Below, piece after piece: positions 18,127 through 26,755 of a stretch of DNA of 39,749 bases. The translations under genes and the position numbers were made by a program. The stretch is from Bacteroidales bacterium. GTDB taxonomy: Bacteria > Bacteroidota > Bacteroidia > Bacteroidales > UBA7960. The stretch spans positions 1-39,749 of the forward strand of contig SLCY01000051.1 in assembly GCA_007125585.1 (NCBI GenBank). The letters run 5' to 3'. Below the pieces are notes generated by a model that had not been told where the DNA came from, did no database searches, and saw only the letters and a program-made list of their open reading frames with translations. How positions within the stretch are numbered: the first letter of the stretch is position 1; the number at the start of each line of letters is the position of its first letter.

Positions 18127-19854
18127 ATGAAGCACAGCATAATAATACGTTTCCTTTTTCCTGTACTAACCATATGGTTGGTTTCGTGCCAGCAGCATCA
18201 CGAAGTGCACCAGGTGCACATCGACCGTGTGCTTGACATGCCGGATACACCCGAACCATATAAGATGCTTAACTGGGGGGAGCTGGCCCGCCATTTTGAC
18301 CAGTACGTATTCAACCATGATGCCAGGGGCGACCATATGCCGTTCATCTGGCTGGATGACAGCGGCCGCAACTTCGATCAGCAGACCTTTGGTCTCTTTA
18401 CCGCCATCGGTGATGTGCGGCAGGGGCCCGGCACGCATGGCGGGGAGTTCCATGAGGCGATCAACACCCTGGGGGCCCTGATGAGCGCCGGGCTCGTCGG
18501 CATCGACAAACGCGATCAGGACGGGTTCAACTACGTGTTGATGGCCCAGAACTATTTCAACAGCGACAACGGATGGAACATCGTGATGAACAACACGTCA
18601 GAACGTGTCGGACACCTTGGTGGCGGTTACGCGCGCGACTGGTGGTACGACATCTTCCCCAACATGTTGTTTTATGCCGTCAACGACCTGTTTCCCGGCG
18701 TGGAACGCGCCGACAGCATCATGCGCATTGTGGCCGATCAGTTCATGCAAGCAGATAGTGTCCTGAACGGCAACTACCACTATTCGTTCTTTGACTACTC
18801 GGAGATGGAGGGGAGGCGCAGCCATATACCCTTCCAGGAAGATGCCGCGGCCGGTCACGCCTGGGTGCTCCTTTCGGCCTATAACCATTTCGGCGACGAA
18901 AGATACCTGGAAGGTGCCCATTCGGCCGTTCAGGCGCTGTTAGCCCAGGATGAAAGCCGTTTCTACGAGGTGCTCATGCCCTTTGGCGCTTATGTGGCCA
19001 GCCACCTGAACGCCCTGCACGGGGGGGAATATGACTTTCACAGGATACTCGACTGGACCTTCGACGGAACCCACGCGGAAGACGGCCGATATGGCTGGGG
19101 CATCATCAATGAGCGGTGGGGCAGTTACGACGTGCACGGCCTCCAGGGAAGCTGGGCACATGACGGAGGATACGCCTTCCTGATGAACACCTTCGATATG
19201 GCCTGGCCGTTGGTCCCCATGGTACGCTATGCACCCCGGTACGCTGAGACTATCGGAAAATGGATGCTCAACGCGGCAAATGCAGCCCGCCTGTTCTATC
19301 CCAACGAGATACCCGATGACCACCAATACCTGCCTCACAAGAAAAACCTGACGCGCAATGTTATCGGGTACGAGGGACTGAAAAAGACTGACCTGTTCGG
19401 TGAAGAACGGTTCGAGAATGTTTCACCCGTTGCTCTCGGCGACGGTCCGCTTTGGGTGGAAGGAAATCCCGATGTGTCGATGTTCAGCCTTTACGGATCG
19501 GCACACGCTGGCATATTCGGAGCCATCATCGAGAAGACGAACGTAGAAAAGATCCTGCGCCTCAATTGCCTGGCCACCGACTTCTTCCGCGGTGACGCAT
19601 ATCCCACATACCTCCTGTACAACCCTTACGGGGAAGAGCAACAGGTAGACTATGTATACCAAGGCGAGCCCGTGGTTCTCTATGACATCATTTCCGGCAG
19701 GATACTGGCTGAAGAGGTGTCAGGCACCACCACCATAACGGTCCCCGGAACAGGGGCGCGCTTGATTACGGAAATACCACACGGGATCGCAATACAGAGA
19801 AAGGATGGCATGGTGATCGCGGGTGATGTGGTGGTACACTATGGACGGCAATGA
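18127..19854 (+). CDS. Lipoprotein paralog of the N-terminal domain of 12392..15517; uncharacterised, probable carbohydrate-active enzyme
   Basis: 575 aa; MKHSIIIRFLFPVLTIWLVSCQQHH lipobox; co-linear homology to 12392 product (MPDTPEPYKMLNW, ARDWWYDIFPNMLFYA, FGAYVASHLNA, WGSYDVHGLQG, PMVRYAPRYAETIGKWMLNAANAARLFY, CLATDFFRGDAYPTYLLYNPY). Confidence 0.8.
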   Translation: MKHSIIIRFLFPVLTIWLVSCQQHHEVHQVHIDRVLDMPDTPEPYKMLNWGELARHFDQYVFNHDARGDHMPFIWLDDSGRNFDQQTFGLFTAIGDVRQGPGTHGGEFHEAINTLGALMSAGLVGIDKRDQDGFNYVLMAQNYFNSDNGWNIVMNNTSERVGHLGGGYARDWWYDIFPNMLFYAVNDLFPGVERADSIMRIVADQFMQADSVLNGNYHYSFFDYSEMEGRRSHIPFQEDAAAGHAWVLLSAYNHFGDERYLEGAHSAVQALLAQDESRFYEVLMPFGAYVASHLNALHGGEYDFHRILDWTFDGTHAEDGRYGWGIINERWGSYDVHGLQGSWAHDGGYAFLMNTFDMAWPLVPMVRYAPRYAETIGKWMLNAANAARLFYPNEIPDDHQYLPHKKNLTRNVIGYEGLKKTDLFGEERFENVSPVALGDGPLWVEGNPDVSMFSLYGSAHAGIFGAIIEKTNVEKILRLNCLATDFFRGDAYPTYLLYNPYGEEQQVDYVYQGEPVVLYDIISGRILAEEVSGTTTITVPGTGARLITEIPHGIAIQRKDGMVIAGDVVVHYGRQ

Positions 19855-19934
19855 GGGGGGGATCCGGACAAGCACACGAAATAAAGACAATACAAACATA
19901 CAGACCGGCGTTATCCGGTAAAAAACATCAGCAT

Positions 19935-22900
19935 ATGAAAACATTACTGCGATTTATTCTTTCATGGTGGTTTTGTTTTATTTGGTTTCCGCTGTTGCTC
20001 CAGGGTCAGCCCGGCCTCGTTGAAGTAGGGGGCAGGGTAACTGACTCCGAAGGGCTTGGCTTACCCGGAGTGACCGTCCTTGTGGAAGGGACATCCGTGG
20101 GGACCACCACCGACATCGAGGGGGAGTACTCCCTTGCGATCCCGGAAGAAGCTGAAGACCCGGTACTTGTCTTCAGCTATATCGGCTTTATTACCCAGCG
20201 GCACCAGGTGGGCGACCGGACACGCATCGATATCCGTATGGAAGAAGATGTACGGTTGCTCGATGAGTTCGTGGTCGTGGGATACGGTATTCAACGAAAG
20301 GTGGACCTTACGGGCGCCGTTTCGAGCATCAGTGCGGAAGAGATGCGGATGCTTCCTGTCGGGGGCGTTGACCAAGCCTTGCAGGGGCGTGCCTCAGGGG
20401 TGAATATCACCCATAACACGGGGATGCCCGGCGAGGGGGTGAACGTACGCATCCGTGGCGTAGGATCCATCAACAGCAGCAACGACCCGCTTTACATCGT
20501 CGACGGCGTCCCCACGACCGACGCGCTGAGCACCCTCTCGCCCAACGACATCGAATCGGTCAGTATCCTTAAGGATGCTGCCTCGGCGGCTATTTACGGT
20601 GCCAGGGCCAACAACGGTGTGATCCTGATCACCACACGCAGTGGCGAGAAAGGGAGACCACGGATAGAGTTCTCGTCGCAAACGGGGTTCCAGTCCCACG
20701 GAAGGCTTACCCCCATGACCAACCGTGACCAGTACATTGAGATGTACAACGAGGCGGCGGAGAACGACAACGCCTTTATCGACAACCCGCGGCTGCAACG
20801 CCAACTGATCAACAACGAGCATGCAGCCACGCTGCCTGATGTGGACCACATGGATGCCATCTTCCGCAGAGGCCTTATAATGAACCAAAGCCTGACGGTC
20901 AGCGGCGGCACCGACGACCTCACCTATATGGTATCGGGTAACCGCTTCGAGCAGGAAGGGATCGTCATAGGCAGCCACTACGACCGCTACTCGGGACGCC
21001 TGAGCCTGTCCAGCAGGGTGAACGATAACATACGTATCGGTGTCAACGCCAACATGTCGAGAAGCGACAACGACATCATCGGAAGCAGCGGCGACGGCTT
21101 CGGAGGCAACGGCGGAAGCGTGGTGCGCTACGCGTTCTTCCGCACACCGCCTATCCCGATATATGACGACGATGGCAACTACGTGGACCTGCCCTCCCAT
21201 CCTGCATTTTTTGGCGACGGATACAGTCCCGTCGGACTGGCCGACAAGATGAACAACAACATACAGCAGAACCGGCTCTTCGGTGATGTCAACACGCATA
21301 TACAGATCCTGCCCACCCTGCACTTCTCCGGAACCTACGGCCTCGACCGCACCGACTTCTTTAACCGCCGGTTCAACGAAAACTGGGGGTCGAACAACCG
21401 CATCAACAACCCAAACTCACTGCAGATAAACAATGGTTTTTACCAGGCAATGACCGCGAGCAACGTCCTGTCTTACAACAACTCCTTCGGCGACGTCCAT
21501 GAGCTGTCGGCCATCGTTGGTACGGAAGCGATCCGCAACAACGGCTACAGCGACAACGCCACACAACGCGAATTCCCCGACCAGGACGACAACCTCATTT
21601 TTCTTGGCAACGGCCTGGGAAGCGTGGTGGTGTCGGAACACCGGTGGGCCAACACATTGCTTTCGTTCTTCGGACGTGCCAATTATACGTACGACAACAA
21701 ATACCTGCTGTCAGCCACATTGCGCCGCGACGGTTCATCCCGCTTCAGTCCCGACAACCGCTGGGGCACCTTCTATAGCATCTCGGGCGCATGGCGGATC
21801 GACAGGGAAGGGTTCATGCAGGACAATGACTTTGTTGACATGCTGAAAATCCGGGCCGGATACGGTGCCATCGGCAACCAGGAGGTAGGCAACTATGCCT
21901 ATTCCGACCAGATATCACCCAACTTCAACTACCCGTTCGGGGGCATCATGCATACAGGGTATGCGATCTCCGTATTAGGGAATGCCGGTCTGCAATGGGA
22001 AACCAGCACCCAGCTTGACATCGGCCTCGACCTGTCGGTGTTGGATGGCCGGATCTTCATGGCCATGGACTATTTCCGTAAGGTCACCGCCAACATGCTG
22101 GTAAAAGAGCCGATCCCCCCGTCAGCAGGCTATGCAAGTCCCGCGTGGGTAAACAACGGCGAGATCCTGAATGAAGGGGTGGAGATGGAGCTCACTTACC
22201 GCGACCAGCTGGGCAGTGTGGGTGTACAGTTTTCGGGCAACATAGCATACCTGCATAACGAAGTGCTGAGTCTCGCAGCCCCCATCGTTGGTGGACGTAT
22301 CGACCATGGGGTCTATGCAACGCGTACAGAAGTAGGCTTTCCTGTGGGGTCATTTTTCCTTTATGATATGGCCGGCATCTTTCAGAACAACATGGAGATC
22401 ATAACCAGCGCCTACCAGGGTGTGAACATTCGTCCCGGCGACGTCCGCTATGTCGACCAGAACGGCGACGGCATGATCGACGAACAGGACAGGGTTCACG
22501 TGGGCAGCGCCATCCCCAGCGTAACAACAGGGTTTGAAATGGCGGCCGCATACAGGAACTTCGACCTGTCGCTTTTCTGGCACGGTGCCTTTGGTCACCA
22601 GATCTATTACCAGGTAGCGACCGACATTGAAGGGTTCTACCGCCCGTTCAACCTCACCAAGCGTTACTACAACGAACGGTGGACCGGTGAGGGGACGAGC
22701 GACACCCAGCCCAGGGCATCGTGGAGCGCAAAAGCGAACAACACCAGGCCTTCTACGCGGTTTCTCGAAGACGCCTCGTTCCTGAGGCTTAAAAATGTCC
22801 AGCTGGGATACACCTTGCCCGCCGGACTGACAGAGCGGCTGAGGATGGAAAGCGCACGGGTGTACTTCATCGCGCACAACCTGATCACCCTCACGAACTA

Positions 22901-23030
22901 CCCGGGACTGGATCCCGAGATGACCACCAGCGACAACTCGAAAGAGGAAGGTGATGCAGCGGCAGGGATCGACTGGGGGACATACCCCGTGGCGCGATCA
23001 TTCAACCTGGGGATACGGATAAACTTCTGA
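19935..23030 (+). CDS. SusC/RagA family TonB-linked outer membrane protein
   Basis: ORF 19851..23030; likely start at 19935 (MKTLLRFILSWWFCFIWFPLLLQGQ). VTDSEGLGLPGVTVLVEGTSVGTTTDIEGEYSL carboxypeptidase-like domain, DEFVVVGYGIQRKVDLTGAVSSI TonB box/plug, SAAIYGARANNGVILITTRSG, C-terminal beta-barrel end SFNLGIRINF. Confidence 0.95.
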   Translation: MKTLLRFILSWWFCFIWFPLLLQGQPGLVEVGGRVTDSEGLGLPGVTVLVEGTSVGTTTDIEGEYSLAIPEEAEDPVLVFSYIGFITQRHQVGDRTRIDIRMEEDVRLLDEFVVVGYGIQRKVDLTGAVSSISAEEMRMLPVGGVDQALQGRASGVNITHNTGMPGEGVNVRIRGVGSINSSNDPLYIVDGVPTTDALSTLSPNDIESVSILKDAASAAIYGARANNGVILITTRSGEKGRPRIEFSSQTGFQSHGRLTPMTNRDQYIEMYNEAAENDNAFIDNPRLQRQLINNEHAATLPDVDHMDAIFRRGLIMNQSLTVSGGTDDLTYMVSGNRFEQEGIVIGSHYDRYSGRLSLSSRVNDNIRIGVNANMSRSDNDIIGSSGDGFGGNGGSVVRYAFFRTPPIPIYDDDGNYVDLPSHPAFFGDGYSPVGLADKMNNNIQQNRLFGDVNTHIQILPTLHFSGTYGLDRTDFFNRRFNENWGSNNRINNPNSLQINNGFYQAMTASNVLSYNNSFGDVHELSAIVGTEAIRNNGYSDNATQREFPDQDDNLIFLGNGLGSVVVSEHRWANTLLSFFGRANYTYDNKYLLSATLRRDGSSRFSPDNRWGTFYSISGAWRIDREGFMQDNDFVDMLKIRAGYGAIGNQEVGNYAYSDQISPNFNYPFGGIMHTGYAISVLGNAGLQWETSTQLDIGLDLSVLDGRIFMAMDYFRKVTANMLVKEPIPPSAGYASPAWVNNGEILNEGVEMELTYRDQLGSVGVQFSGNIAYLHNEVLSLAAPIVGGRIDHGVYATRTEVGFPVGSFFLYDMAGIFQNNMEIITSAYQGVNIRPGDVRYVDQNGDGMIDEQDRVHVGSAIPSVTTGFEMAAAYRNFDLSLFWHGAFGHQIYYQVATDIEGFYRPFNLTKRYYNERWTGEGTSDTQPRASWSAKANNTRPSTRFLEDASFLRLKNVQLGYTLPAGLTERLRMESARVYFIAHNLITLTNYPGLDPEMTTSDNSKEEGDAAAGIDWGTYPVARSFNLGIRINF

Positions 23031-23085
23031 CAGGGTAATGCAGCCACCCTTCAAAAAGAAGTATAACGCGCAAAAAATACAGACC

Positions 23086-24564
23086 ATGAAAAAAACAATA
23101 GCCATACTAAGCATCATAATTTTTTCAGCTTGCAGCGATTTCCTCGATGAAAGCATGCAGGGGATATACACCAGCGAGACGTTCTTCAAAACCGATGACC
23201 ATGCCATCCTCGCCCTTAACGCCGCCTACCAGCCTATAGCGTTCACCAACATCCGGAACGCATTGTGGGTCTTCGGCGACGTGGCCTCCGACGATGCTAT
23301 CAAGGGCGGCATTCCTGGCGACCAGAGCGAGATCGAGTTCATCGAGCAGTTCACCTACACCCGCGACAACGGGTTCCTCGAACATATCTGGCAACGGTAT
23401 TACGAAGGGATATCCCGTTCCAACGACGCGATCCACCGCCTGGGCAACAGGGTCAACGACGACGTTCGGGAACGGGTACAGGCCGAAGCGAAATTTTTAC
23501 GGGCGTACTATTATTTTCACCTGGTGAACATCTTTGGAGAAATACCGCTTAAAGCGGAGCCTGCTTATGCTGCGGCAGACCTGCACGTGCCCGTATCTCC
23601 GGCAACAGATATTTACGAACAGATCGTTCGGGACCTCCGGGATGCGGCCGACGACCTTCCTGTCTCGGTCGGCGGACAGCACGGAAGGGCAACAAAAGGG
23701 GCGGCTCTCGGGTTGATGGCGAAAGCGTACCTCTTCCTTGAAGACTATGACGCAACGCTCGACGCCATTGCAGAACTGGAAGAGCTGGGTCTTTACGGCC
23801 TGATGCCTGTTTACAGCCACAACTTTATGGAGGCAACCCAGAACAACCAGGAGTCGGTCTTTGAGATACAGCACCTGAGCGACCAGGACCCGTTCCAGGG
23901 GAACGTGCTGAACCAGTGGTTCGCCCCCCAACCCGAGAACGGATACTTCTTCAATGTGCCTGTCGACGATTTTGTTGATGCCTTCGAAACAAGCCACGAA
24001 GGGGTGGTGGACCCGCGCCTGGATTACACCATTGGCAGGGAGGGACAGACATGGATCAACGGCGAGCCGTTCGACCCCGCATGGTCGCCCACCGGCTATA
24101 TCAACAAGAAGCACCTCCAGCCTCTCGACGAGATCCCGGCAGGCTCCAAAGGCGACGGGAGCCTGAACTACGTTTTCATGCGTTATGCCGAGGTGCTGCT
24201 GATGAAAGCCGAAGCACTCAACGAGCTGGGCCGCAGCGCGGAAGCACTCGAGCCTCTGAACGAAGTAAGACGCCGGGCGCGGGAAAGTTTCCTTCACGAT
24301 GAAACGCTCGAGGGTTTCGGAGAAGTCCCCGATGGATTGCTTGCCGACATCACCACAACGAACCAGGCAGACCTGCGCGGGATCATCCGGAACGAACGCC
24401 GCACAGAACTCGGCTTTGAGTTCCACCGGTTCTACGACCTGATGCGTTATGGCAAGGCATACGCCGAAGCACGACTCGGCGACACCAACTTCGTCTACGA
24501 CCAACACCGATATTTTCCCATTCCACAGAGTGAGGTAGATATAAACAATCAAATCAACTTTTAA
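23086..24564 (+). CDS. SusD/RagB family nutrient-binding outer membrane lipoprotein
   Basis: ORF 23038..24564; likely start at 23086 (MKKTIAILSIIIFSACSDFLDES). ALWVFGDVASDDA, RSNDAIHRLGN, EAKFLRAYYYFHLVNIFGEIPL, YAEVLLMKAEALNELG, IRNERRTELGFEFHRFYDLMRYG, YFPIPQSEVDINNQINF. Confidence 0.95.
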   Translation: MKKTIAILSIIIFSACSDFLDESMQGIYTSETFFKTDDHAILALNAAYQPIAFTNIRNALWVFGDVASDDAIKGGIPGDQSEIEFIEQFTYTRDNGFLEHIWQRYYEGISRSNDAIHRLGNRVNDDVRERVQAEAKFLRAYYYFHLVNIFGEIPLKAEPAYAAADLHVPVSPATDIYEQIVRDLRDAADDLPVSVGGQHGRATKGAALGLMAKAYLFLEDYDATLDAIAELEELGLYGLMPVYSHNFMEATQNNQESVFEIQHLSDQDPFQGNVLNQWFAPQPENGYFFNVPVDDFVDAFETSHEGVVDPRLDYTIGREGQTWINGEPFDPAWSPTGYINKKHLQPLDEIPAGSKGDGSLNYVFMRYAEVLLMKAEALNELGRSAEALEPLNEVRRRARESFLHDETLEGFGEVPDGLLADITTTNQADLRGIIRNERRTELGFEFHRFYDLMRYGKAYAEARLGDTNFVYDQHRYFPIPQSEVDINNQINF

Positions 24565-24592
24565 TTTTTTTCTAACCAAAACCCTTAAAACT

Positions 24593-25660
24593 ATGAAAAA
24601 GCACAAATTCTTTCAATTTCTGATGATCGCGCTGATCGCGGGTGGTTTAATGACTTTCCCGGCATGCAGCGACGATGATGATGATGACGACATTGTTGTT
24701 GACAAGACCGAACTGGCTACCTTGATCCAGGAAGCGGAAGGCCTTATCGAGAACACCACCGAGGGGACGGCCGAAGGACAGTACCAGTATGGTTCCCAGG
24801 CTGCCCTGCAGGAGGTGATCGATCTTGCCAAAGCTGTCTACGATGACGAGAACGCTACACAGACAGAGGTCGACAATGTGGTGATCGCCCTGGATCAGGC
24901 CATCCAGGACTATGAAGCAGCCAAGGTGGTACCCATTGCCCCGGAGGCACTTGTCGGCCACTGGACCTTTAACGAGGGCGAGGGCACCCAGGTGATGGAC
25001 TTCTCCGGCAACAACTTCAACGGAGAGTTTAAGACCGGACACAGCCACTGGGGAGAAGGCTCCCCGCAGTGGGCCACCGACCGCTACGGAAATGAAAACC
25101 AGGCGCTCTACTTCAACGAAGGAGCCAATGTGGAGATCCCGTTCAGCACACAACTCAACCCGCAAGAGATCAGCATCTCCCTGTGGATGAAGCCTGACGA
25201 TCTCGCCGAGCCCTGGGCAAACAACTACATGGTGTCGCTGAACCGCTGGAACGGATACAAGCTGCAGCTGCAGGATTCGCCGAAGGTGTTCTTCACCATT
25301 AAGGCACTGCATGAGGGAGATCCGGTATGGCACGACCGCGACAACGTATCACCCGAAATCAATCTCGGCGAATGGTACCATGTGGCTGTTACCTATAAAG
25401 ACGGTGAGATGGGGTTCTATCTCGACGGCACGCAGGTACACCTCTGGGACAATACCCCGGGCACAGCCATTGCGCTCGATGAGCCCATCAACCTGACCAT
25501 CGGCCAGGACCTGCCCACCGATGTGTATACGACCGACGAAGGAGACTTCTTTGTAAACTGGGGCGGATACTTCCAGGGTGTCCTCGACGATATCCGCATT
25601 TACAATACTGCACTTAGCGCTTCGCAGGTTGAAAGCATCTATGACCTGGAGAAGCCCTAA
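24593..25660 (+). CDS. LamG-domain outer membrane lipoprotein with N-terminal FIVAR-like repeat (putative surface glycan-binding protein)
   Basis: 355 aa; lipobox and poly-Asp FPACSDDDDDDD; LIQEAEGLIENTTEGTAEGQYQYGSQAALQEVIDLAKAVYDDENATQTEVDNVVIALDQAIQDYEAA (FIVAR-like); LVGHWTFNEGEGTQVMDFSGNNFNGEF...WYHVAVTYKDGEMGFYLDG...GVLDDIRIYNTALSASQV (LamG). Confidence 0.85.
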   Translation: MKKHKFFQFLMIALIAGGLMTFPACSDDDDDDDIVVDKTELATLIQEAEGLIENTTEGTAEGQYQYGSQAALQEVIDLAKAVYDDENATQTEVDNVVIALDQAIQDYEAAKVVPIAPEALVGHWTFNEGEGTQVMDFSGNNFNGEFKTGHSHWGEGSPQWATDRYGNENQALYFNEGANVEIPFSTQLNPQEISISLWMKPDDLAEPWANNYMVSLNRWNGYKLQLQDSPKVFFTIKALHEGDPVWHDRDNVSPEINLGEWYHVAVTYKDGEMGFYLDGTQVHLWDNTPGTAIALDEPINLTIGQDLPTDVYTTDEGDFFVNWGGYFQGVLDDIRIYNTALSASQVESIYDLEKP

Positions 25661-25717
25661 ACAGACCAACACCGCAAGGCAACCCGTATAACGGGCTTGC
25701 ACAAACGTGTGGCAATC

Positions 25718-25757
25718 AAAAAAACCGCTTGTTGGGAAAGCCGACAGGCGGTTTTTC
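25718..25757. terminator. Bidirectional intrinsic terminator between convergent genes
   Basis: AAAAAAACCGC ttgttgggaaagccgacag GCGGTTTTTC: GC stem with T tract on either strand, between the stop at 25660 (+) and the stop at 25768 (-). Confidence 0.75.
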
Positions 25758-25767
25758 GTTTTGCCAT

Positions 25768-26634
25768 TCACCTGACGTTTCCCAGGTATACGTGCGACAG
25801 CTCTTCACCGGCCATTGATTTCATCCTGTTCATCAACGCGATGGGGGTTGGCGGGGCGGCATGCTTCCATGAGGGGAAATAGCGGTTGATGTGCAACACG
25901 ACATCCTTCCCGAGCTCCCTGCGGATCCAGCGGACCATTTGAACAAAAAGGTCCGTATCGTCATTCAGCTCGGGTATTACCAAAAATGCGATTTCCAGGT
26001 GGAGGCCCGCGGAAACGATTGCATGCATTGTGTCAAGAACCGGCTGCAGCTTTCCACCGGTATATTGCCGGTAAAAAGCGTCACTGAACGATTTCAGGTC
26101 AACATTGAAAGCATGGCTTACCCGCAGCAACTCATCAAGAGGCTCCTTATTGATAAACCCGTTGGTCACCACCACATTTTTCATCCCTGCCCCGTACACC
26201 AACCCTGCGGTATCGACCATGAACTCATACCACACAGTGGGCTCGTTATATGTATATGCGAGCCCGATACTGTCGGACCTCAACATTCTGTCAACGATCT
26301 CTTGCGGTTCGATGCGGCGGGTACCGGAAGCCCGCCCGGTTCCGCACTGCGATATGTCTGCATTCTGGCACCATGCACACCGGAAGTTGCACCCGTAGCT
26401 TCCCAGCGACAATACCTGGCTTTCGGGGAAATACCGGTACAACGGCTTTTTCCGGATGGGGTCCATGTGGAGCGCCGACACCACGCCATACGTATCGGCG
26501 ATCAAACGGCCCCCGTCATTGCGCCGCACCCGGCAGCGCCCGGTCTGGCCGGGGCGGAGCATACAGCCATGCGGACAGAGGCCGCACTGAACTGTTTGTT
26601 CTGCCCTCACCGTATAGTAACTGGCCTCTTTCAT
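25768..26634 (-). CDS. amrS: AmmeMemoRadiSam system radical SAM enzyme
   Basis: ORF 25768..26751, likely start at internal Met 26634 (MKEASYYTVRAEQTVQCGLCPHGCMLRPGQTGRCRVRRN). Radical SAM CNFRCAWCQN; LAYTYNEPTVWYEF; VTNGFINKEPLDELL. Confidence 0.88.
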   Translation of the reverse strand: MKEASYYTVRAEQTVQCGLCPHGCMLRPGQTGRCRVRRNDGGRLIADTYGVVSALHMDPIRKKPLYRYFPESQVLSLGSYGCNFRCAWCQNADISQCGTGRASGTRRIEPQEIVDRMLRSDSIGLAYTYNEPTVWYEFMVDTAGLVYGAGMKNVVVTNGFINKEPLDELLRVSHAFNVDLKSFSDAFYRQYTGGKLQPVLDTMHAIVSAGLHLEIAFLVIPELNDDTDLFVQMVRWIRRELGKDVVLHINRYFPSWKHAAPPTPIALMNRMKSMAGEELSHVYLGNVR

Positions 26635-26755
26635 CTGTTTGTATTTTGAAAAATAGGTTTGAAAGTTTAAGGGTTGTTGCCTGAGGGACAGGAACACTGA
26701 AGCAACATCCTGAAAGTGTATATCCTGCGGCAGATGGCCGGCAGCAAGCATTAGG

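Noticed and set aside
23497-24606. 369-aa minus-strand ORF antisense to SusD
   Set aside because: SusD is clear on the other strand; antisense translation lacks family motifs.
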